Source of the DNA: JBDWFY01 sp039976075
Lineage (GTDB): Bacteria; Pseudomonadota; Alphaproteobacteria; Rhizobiales; Stappiaceae
Length of the DNA: 64,000 nucleotides
Assembly: GCA_039976075.1 (NCBI GenBank)
Contig: JBDWFY010000022.1
Location: 1 to 64,000 of the forward strand
Reading direction: 5' to 3'
Positions 59,867 through 64,000 of the stretch are shown here, piece by piece. Both the position numbers and the translations under genes were made by a program. Each line of letters begins with the position of its first letter. Within the stretch, counting starts at the first letter, position 1. The notes under the pieces are model-generated. The model did no database searches, was not told where the DNA came from, and saw only the letters and a program-made list of their open reading frames with translations.

Positions 59867-60940
59867 ATGAAGAAAGAACGCCAGCCAGTGTCGTCACAAA
59901 CTTTTGCACATCCTTCTAAAGAGAATTTTCCGTCCAATCACCCCAAGACCAATTCAGGAAAAATTGGCGTGTTGCTGATCAATCTGGGAACGCCGGATGG
60001 CACGGACTACTGGTCAATGCGGCGTTATCTTGCAGAGTTCCTTTCTGATCGACGGGTGATCGAATGGTCTAGATTTTTCTGGTATCCCATCCTTTACGGC
60101 ATCGTGCTCATGCGCCGACCGAAAAAATCCGGGGAGGCCTACAAGTCAATCTGGAATGAGGAAAAAAACGAGTCGCCACTGCGGACGATCACCAGAAGCC
60201 AGTCTGAAAAGCTTTCTCAGATGATGGCAGGCAATGAAAGCGTTGTTGTTGAATGGGCGATGCGCTACGGGAACCCTTCGATTGCGGAGAAGCTCGAAAA
60301 ACTGAAAGAGCAGGGTTGTGACCGCATTCTCGTGTTCCCGCTCTATCCGCAATATGCGGCCAGCACCACTGCGACAGTCAATGACAAAGTGTTTGAAGCT
60401 CTTGCCAAAATGCGATGGCAGCCGGCAATCAGAACCGTTCCTCCCTATCATGATGATCCGGTGTATATCGAAGCTCTGGCCCAGTCGATTCGAGATAAGT
60501 TGGCCGAGTTGCCGTTTGAGCCGGAAACGGTACTGGCGTCTTTTCACGGCATTCCTCAGAGCTATTTTGACAAGGGCGATCCCTATCATTGTCATTGCCA
60601 GAAGACGACACGGCTCGTGCGTGAAGCGTTGGGATGGGAGAAAGACAGATTTCAGATCACCTTTCAATCCCGGTTCGGGCCTGAAGAATGGCTACAGCCC
60701 TACACAGACAAGACGGTGGAAGCTCTCGCCAAAAAGGGCATGAAAAACATTGCTGTGATCAATCCGGGCTTCGTAGCGGATTGTCTTGAAACGCTTGAGG
60801 AAATTGCCGGGGAAGCCGGCGAAATTTTTGAGGAAAATGGCGGTAGCAATTTTGCACATATCCCCTGTCTCAATGACAGTGAGCATGGTATGAACGTGCT
60901 CGATACGGTTGTTCGTCGTGAGTTGATGGGTTGGATCTAA
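59867..60940 (+). CDS. hemH: Ferrochelatase
   Basis: Inserts ferrous iron into protoporphyrin IX, the last step of haem synthesis. The 357-residue protein has a 25-residue lead, then GVLLINLGTPDGTD, YLAEFLSDRRVIEW, the FPLYPQYAASTTATV block, ASFHGIPQSYFDKGDPY with the catalytic His, and TFQSRFGPEEWLQPYTD with the conserved acidic residues. Length and order match the family. It is alone, 170 nt before the next gene, and no other haem gene is in the window. Confidence 0.96.
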   Translation: MKKERQPVSSQTFAHPSKENFPSNHPKTNSGKIGVLLINLGTPDGTDYWSMRRYLAEFLSDRRVIEWSRFFWYPILYGIVLMRRPKKSGEAYKSIWNEEKNESPLRTITRSQSEKLSQMMAGNESVVVEWAMRYGNPSIAEKLEKLKEQGCDRILVFPLYPQYAASTTATVNDKVFEALAKMRWQPAIRTVPPYHDDPVYIEALAQSIRDKLAELPFEPETVLASFHGIPQSYFDKGDPYHCHCQKTTRLVREALGWEKDRFQITFQSRFGPEEWLQPYTDKTVEALAKKGMKNIAVINPGFVADCLETLEEIAGEAGEIFEENGGSNFAHIPCLNDSEHGMNVLDTVVRRELMGWI

Positions 60941-61110
60941 CCACCGGACGCTGCATCGTGTTTTTTGCGTATTTTCTGTAAAAGTGTGTCCCGGAAAGGT
61001 TGAAACACCTTTCGTGTTCTGCGTGCATATTGCCTGTCCGCTTGTGGCTGAAAACCAGTCAGCCTACCGGTGAGGCGGCATTGAAAATGAGTCCTTTTGG
61101 GAAAGCTGAT

Positions 61111-62100
61111 ATGGATTTTTTCGGATTTGACGTCGTTGTTATCGTCCTGGTCGTGTTGGCCGTTATCGTATTCTTCTCCGGCGTCAAAACAGTGCCGCAG
61201 GGATTTAATTATACCATCGAACGTTTTGGTCGCTACACCCGGACCCTACGGCCAGGATTAAACATCATTGTCCCGTTTGTAGATCGGATTGGCGCGAAAC
61301 TGAATATGATGGAACAGGTGCTCGATGTTCCTTCCCAGGAAGTGATCACCAAGGATAATGCGACGGTCACGGCCGATGGTGTCACTTTCTATCAGGTCCT
61401 GGAAGCTGCCCAGGCCGCCTATGAAGTGTCCGGCCTTAAAAACGCGATTTTGAACCTGACGATGACCAATATTCGGACGGTGATGGGATCAATGGACCTC
61501 GATCAGCTGCTTTCCAATCGTGATGAAATCAATGCGCAGCTGCTGCGCGTCGTGGATGCGGCGGTAGAACCGTGGGGTATCAAGATTACGCGTATCGAAA
61601 TCAAGGACATCAATCCGCCGAAAGATCTGGTCGACGCAATGGGCCGTCAGATGAAGGCTGAGCGCGAAAAGCGTGCGTCGATTTTGGAAGCCGAAGGCAA
61701 GAGACAATCCGCAATATTGAGCGCTGAAGGTGAAAAACAATCTCAGGTTCTTGAAGCCGAAGGGCGCAGAGAAGCCGCCTTTAGAGACGCTGAAGCTCGG
61801 GAACGCCAGGCTGAGGCAGAAGCGCAGGCCACGAAGGTCGTCAGCGAGGCTATCGCTCATGGCGACGTTCAGGCGGTCAACTATTTCGTTGCCAATAAAT
61901 ATGTCGAAGCGCTTTCCGATATGGCGCGGTCGCCAAATCAGAAAGTTCTGTTCCTGCCCATCGAAGCAACGTCGATCCTGGGATCGCTTGGCGGGATCGG
62001 TGAATTGGCTAAAGAAGCCTTCGGTAAGGACGGTGGTGGCGGTCAGCGCCGTTCCGGACGGGTGCCGCCGACTGGTCACAATGACGGAGAAAACGGGTGA
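61111..62100 (+). CDS. SPFH/band-7 membrane protein (QmcA-like)
   Basis: A 329-residue stomatin-like protein. A single N-terminal helix (VVVIVLVVLAVIVFFSGV) is followed by the SPFH domain (PQGFNYTIERFGRYTRTL, NIIVPFVDRI, then EVITKDNATVTADGVTFYQV). A long alanine/glutamate coiled coil (about 200-270) is next and then a short tail. Such proteins form ring scaffolds in the inner membrane and influence FtsH-type proteolysis. GGGAAA lies before ATG 61111; earlier in-frame starts exist. It overlaps the NfeD gene by 4 nt. Confidence 0.9.
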   Translation: MDFFGFDVVVIVLVVLAVIVFFSGVKTVPQGFNYTIERFGRYTRTLRPGLNIIVPFVDRIGAKLNMMEQVLDVPSQEVITKDNATVTADGVTFYQVLEAAQAAYEVSGLKNAILNLTMTNIRTVMGSMDLDQLLSNRDEINAQLLRVVDAAVEPWGIKITRIEIKDINPPKDLVDAMGRQMKAEREKRASILEAEGKRQSAILSAEGEKQSQVLEAEGRREAAFRDAEARERQAEAEAQATKVVSEAIAHGDVQAVNYFVANKYVEALSDMARSPNQKVLFLPIEATSILGSLGGIGELAKEAFGKDGGGGQRRSGRVPPTGHNDGENG

Positions 62101-62552
62101 GCGTAATTGAACGCATTGTTGCTGAGCTCGGACCGTGGACTTGGCATATCGTCGGGCTTTTCCTGCTTGGGCTCGAAATTCTTGCGCCGGGAAGCTTTTT
62201 TCTGTGGTTTGGTATTTCAGCGCTGATCGTTGGCACGCTTGCTGTCTTTTTTGACTGGGCCTGGCAGATTAACGCGCTGCTGTTTCTGGCCATCGCGATT
62301 GTCTGCCTGATTGTCGGTCGCCACTATATGAAAAAGGCCGCCGCTTCGTCCGAGGATCCGCAGCTGAACATGCGTGGAGCCCGCTACGTAGGACGGGAGT
62401 TTGAATTGAGTGAAGGGATTGAGCAGGGGCGTGGCAAGGTCAAGATTGATGACACAATTTGGCGTGTGAGCGGCCCTGATCTGAAAACAGGAAGCCGTGT
62501 GCGCGTTGTCAACGTCGAAGGGGCCAACCTGAAAGTGGAACCGGTCGACTGA
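62097..62552 (+). CDS. NfeD family protein
   Basis: A 151-residue membrane protein. Two or three hydrophobic segments (about 12-75, including LLGLEILAPGSFFLWFG) are followed by a small OB-fold domain (about 85-151: RGAR then VGREFELSEGIEQGRGKVKIDDTIWRVSG). NfeD partners SPFH proteins in ring complexes. The start is GTG overlapping the QmcA-like stop (GTGA). Convergent with motB. Confidence 0.9.
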   Translation: MSVIERIVAELGPWTWHIVGLFLLGLEILAPGSFFLWFGISALIVGTLAVFFDWAWQINALLFLAIAIVCLIVGRHYMKKAAASSEDPQLNMRGARYVGREFELSEGIEQGRGKVKIDDTIWRVSGPDLKTGSRVRVVNVEGANLKVEPVD

Positions 62553-62590
62553 CCGGAAATAACGCGTTCGGTGATGCCGGTCGGCCTGGC

Positions 62591-63442
62591 TTAAGGCTGA
62601 TGTCCCAGCGGCAATGGTGGTGCTTCCGCCATCAACAGAATAGATATGCGGCGGTTGGCGGATAAAAACGCGTCATTTGGAAACAACGGTTCGGAGTCAG
62701 ACTTGCCGACCACGGAATGTATGCGATCCTGCGGCAATCCATATTCAACAAGAATTTGTCGTGCGGCATTCGCGCGATCTGCAGAGAGTTCCCAGTTCGT
62801 ATAGCTGGGATCGACCGAGGACTGGCTTGATGTGGTATGCCCGGTGACTTTCACCCGATTGGGCATGGCACGCAGGACCGGTGCCATCTTCGCCAATATG
62901 CGTCTGGTTGTCTGATAGGGATACCGGGAGCCTTCAGGAAACATCGAGCGACCATCCTGATCGACCAGCATGATATTGAGACCATCATCGTTTTCTTCAA
63001 CGATCAGGTTGTTTGAAATCTCTGTGATTTCGGGAAGTTCCTGCCAGGCCTGGCGCAAGGAGGCGGCTGCGCTGGCAAATTGGCGCGGTCGGTCGATGTC
63101 GGTTTTTTCGACATCGTGTGTGTTTGCCTCCGGCCCCTGCTTGCGTTTCTTGTCGTGTCGTTCGGTTGCAAAATCAGTATCCTGATCATGCTCTCGCTGG
63201 GAAACCGATCTCATGTATTCGCGGACAGGAATGCCTTCTATCTCGACAATACCGTTACGACGTGAATCGGTTTTGACACCGAATGCTTCCCGCATCGAGC
63301 CGGCGACAACCTGCAGTTTCTGCTTATCCTGAATGGAAAACGAAATGATGAGCACGAAAAAGCAGACCAGCAGTGACATCAAATCGGCAAAGGTCACAAG
63401 CCATTCTGGCGCGCCTTCACTTACCGGTTTTTTGCGTGCCAC
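62591..63442 (-). CDS. motB: Flagellar motor stator protein MotB, OmpA-like
   Basis: A 283-residue stator subunit. PEWLVTFADLMSLLVCFFVLIISFS (about 12-36) is the single membrane helix, with the ion-carrying Asp in FADLMSLL. A linker rich in Asp, His and Lys (about 85-115) is followed by the peptidoglycan-binding OmpA-like domain, with GHTTSSQSS, NWELSADRANAARQILVEYG and SDSEPLFPND. It anchors the stator to the cell wall. It lies 34 nt downstream of motA and is translated after it. Confidence 0.93.
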   Translation of the reverse strand: MARKKPVSEGAPEWLVTFADLMSLLVCFFVLIISFSIQDKQKLQVVAGSMREAFGVKTDSRRNGIVEIEGIPVREYMRSVSQREHDQDTDFATERHDKKRKQGPEANTHDVEKTDIDRPRQFASAAASLRQAWQELPEITEISNNLIVEENDDGLNIMLVDQDGRSMFPEGSRYPYQTTRRILAKMAPVLRAMPNRVKVTGHTTSSQSSVDPSYTNWELSADRANAARQILVEYGLPQDRIHSVVGKSDSEPLFPNDAFLSANRRISILLMAEAPPLPLGHQP

Positions 63443-63476
63443 GGGAACCTCCAGGAACGATATTCACGTTAAAGCG

Positions 63477-64000
63477 TTACGCTGCTTCCACTATATCGTC
63501 CCGCATTTTTTCCGGAAGATAAGCGATCAGCATTTCGCGGATAAGCGCCGGGCTCTTGTTTTCGCGGATTTGCATGACGCCGTCGATCACCAAAGTCTGA
63601 TTGAGGGATTCGACATCAAATTTCGCATCAAGTTTATCGACAAGCGGCAGGCAGACCAGGTTTGATAGCAACGCGCCATAAAGCGTTGTCAGAAGGGCAA
63701 TAGCCATGGAAGGGCCAATGGTGGAAGGATCGTCCATGGTTGCCAACATTTGCACCAGTCCGACCAGCGTACCGATCATGCCAAAAGCAGGGGCTGAGTC
63801 GCCAAGCGCCTTGAAGACCCGCCTTCCTTCCATCAGCCGATCAAGATAGAGATCCCGTTCCCGCTCCATCGCGTCCTTGATGAAGTCAGCATCGTAACCA
63901 TCGGCAACATATTGCACGCCTTTGGCCAAGGTTTTGTCGTCGATATCGACGTTTTCAAGTCCAAGCGGTCCGTTCTTACGCACCAGATCGGAGAGTTCTG
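63477..64000 (-). CDS. motA: Flagellar motor stator protein MotA/PomA, partial
   Basis: The right edge of the window cuts this gene; at least 174 codons are present, reading in from 64000 without a start. ELSDLVRKNGPLGLEN is in the cytoplasmic loop, then MERERDLYLDRLMEGRRVFKALGDSAPAFG and MIGTLVGLVQMLATM (third helix), LLTTLYGALLSNL (fourth helix), and a short cytosolic tail. This fits MotA/PomA ion-channel subunits. The 250-residue family size implies that the missing part is the first 75-80 residues. Confidence 0.93.
   Translation of the reverse strand, partial: ELSDLVRKNGPLGLENVDIDDKTLAKGVQYVADGYDADFIKDAMERERDLYLDRLMEGRRVFKALGDSAPAFGMIGTLVGLVQMLATMDDPSTIGPSMAIALLTTLYGALLSNLVCLPLVDKLDAKFDVESLNQTLVIDGVMQIRENKSPALIREMLIAYLPEKMRDDIVEAA

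Noticed and set aside
1..64000. CRISPR array, tRNA, rRNA, phage or transposon genes
   Set aside because: No regularly spaced direct repeats, no cloverleaf found by eye, and no transposase, integrase or phage structural protein among the translated genes.

Overview
This 64 kb window reads as an ordinary, gene-dense chromosome segment of a moderate-GC alphaproteobacterium. The lineage evidence is the rhizobial-type DUF930 protein, several tripartite TRAP and ABC uptake systems, a XylD-like dehydratase, the DUF2937, SprA-related and DUF1007 families, and a MotA/MotB pair. A marine member of the Hyphomicrobiales or a neighbouring order fits best, but I cannot fix the genus. No tRNA, rRNA, CRISPR array, phage, transposase or integrase was seen. 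Layout, left to right: 1-295 holds the 3' end of a TRAP large permease with its terminator. 404-5849 holds an esterase, a cold-shock-like protein, a divergent pair of citrate-synthase-family genes (one carrying an N-terminal DNA-binding domain), an AEC-type permease and a DUF930 protein. 6054-9786 holds a sugar-acid dehydratase and a P1B-ATPase-like protein that lacks its actuator domain. 10265-17092 is a peptide-type ABC importer locus with an ArgE-like M20 deacetylase. 17150-21699 holds a membrane cyclase with a ferredoxin domain, an ArsC/Spx-like protein, a creatininase-family amidohydrolase, an SprA-related putative metalloprotease and a RidA protein. 22038-27565 is a tight operon of an NMT1/SsuA-type ABC importer, a cytosine-deaminase-like amidohydrolase and an FAD-linked oxidase. 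27734-29547 holds two flavodoxin-fold oxidoreductases and a MarR regulator. 29899-33371 holds a LacI regulator, a 2-hydroxyacid dehydrogenase and a class I/II aminotransferase. 33611-40328 holds a CobW GTPase with a His-rich metal segment plus a WD40 protein, DUF2937, LysR, a leucine-dehydrogenase-like enzyme, and a DUF1007/NicO metal export pair. 40331-47938 holds a gamma-Glu-GABA hydrolase-like amidase and a cache-type two-component system divergent from a TRAP transporter with a TakP-like binding protein and a 779-residue large permease. 48059-50819 is a second phosphorelay pair. 50925-59551 is a branched-chain-amino-acid-type ABC importer flanked by two acyl/aryl-CoA ligases. 59867-64000 holds ferrochelatase, a QmcA/NfeD pair, and MotB with the 3' end of motA. 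The main theme is uptake and first-step metabolism of organic acids, peptides and N-containing compounds, with local regulators beside their targets. The items most worth a second look are the HTH-citrate synthase fusion with a palindrome over its start codon, the A-domain-less P-type ATPase, the membrane ferredoxin-cyclase, the possible N-heterocycle locus at 19.5-27.6 kb, and the GC-rich hairpins placed just after the binding-protein gene in both the TRAP and the Liv-type operons.
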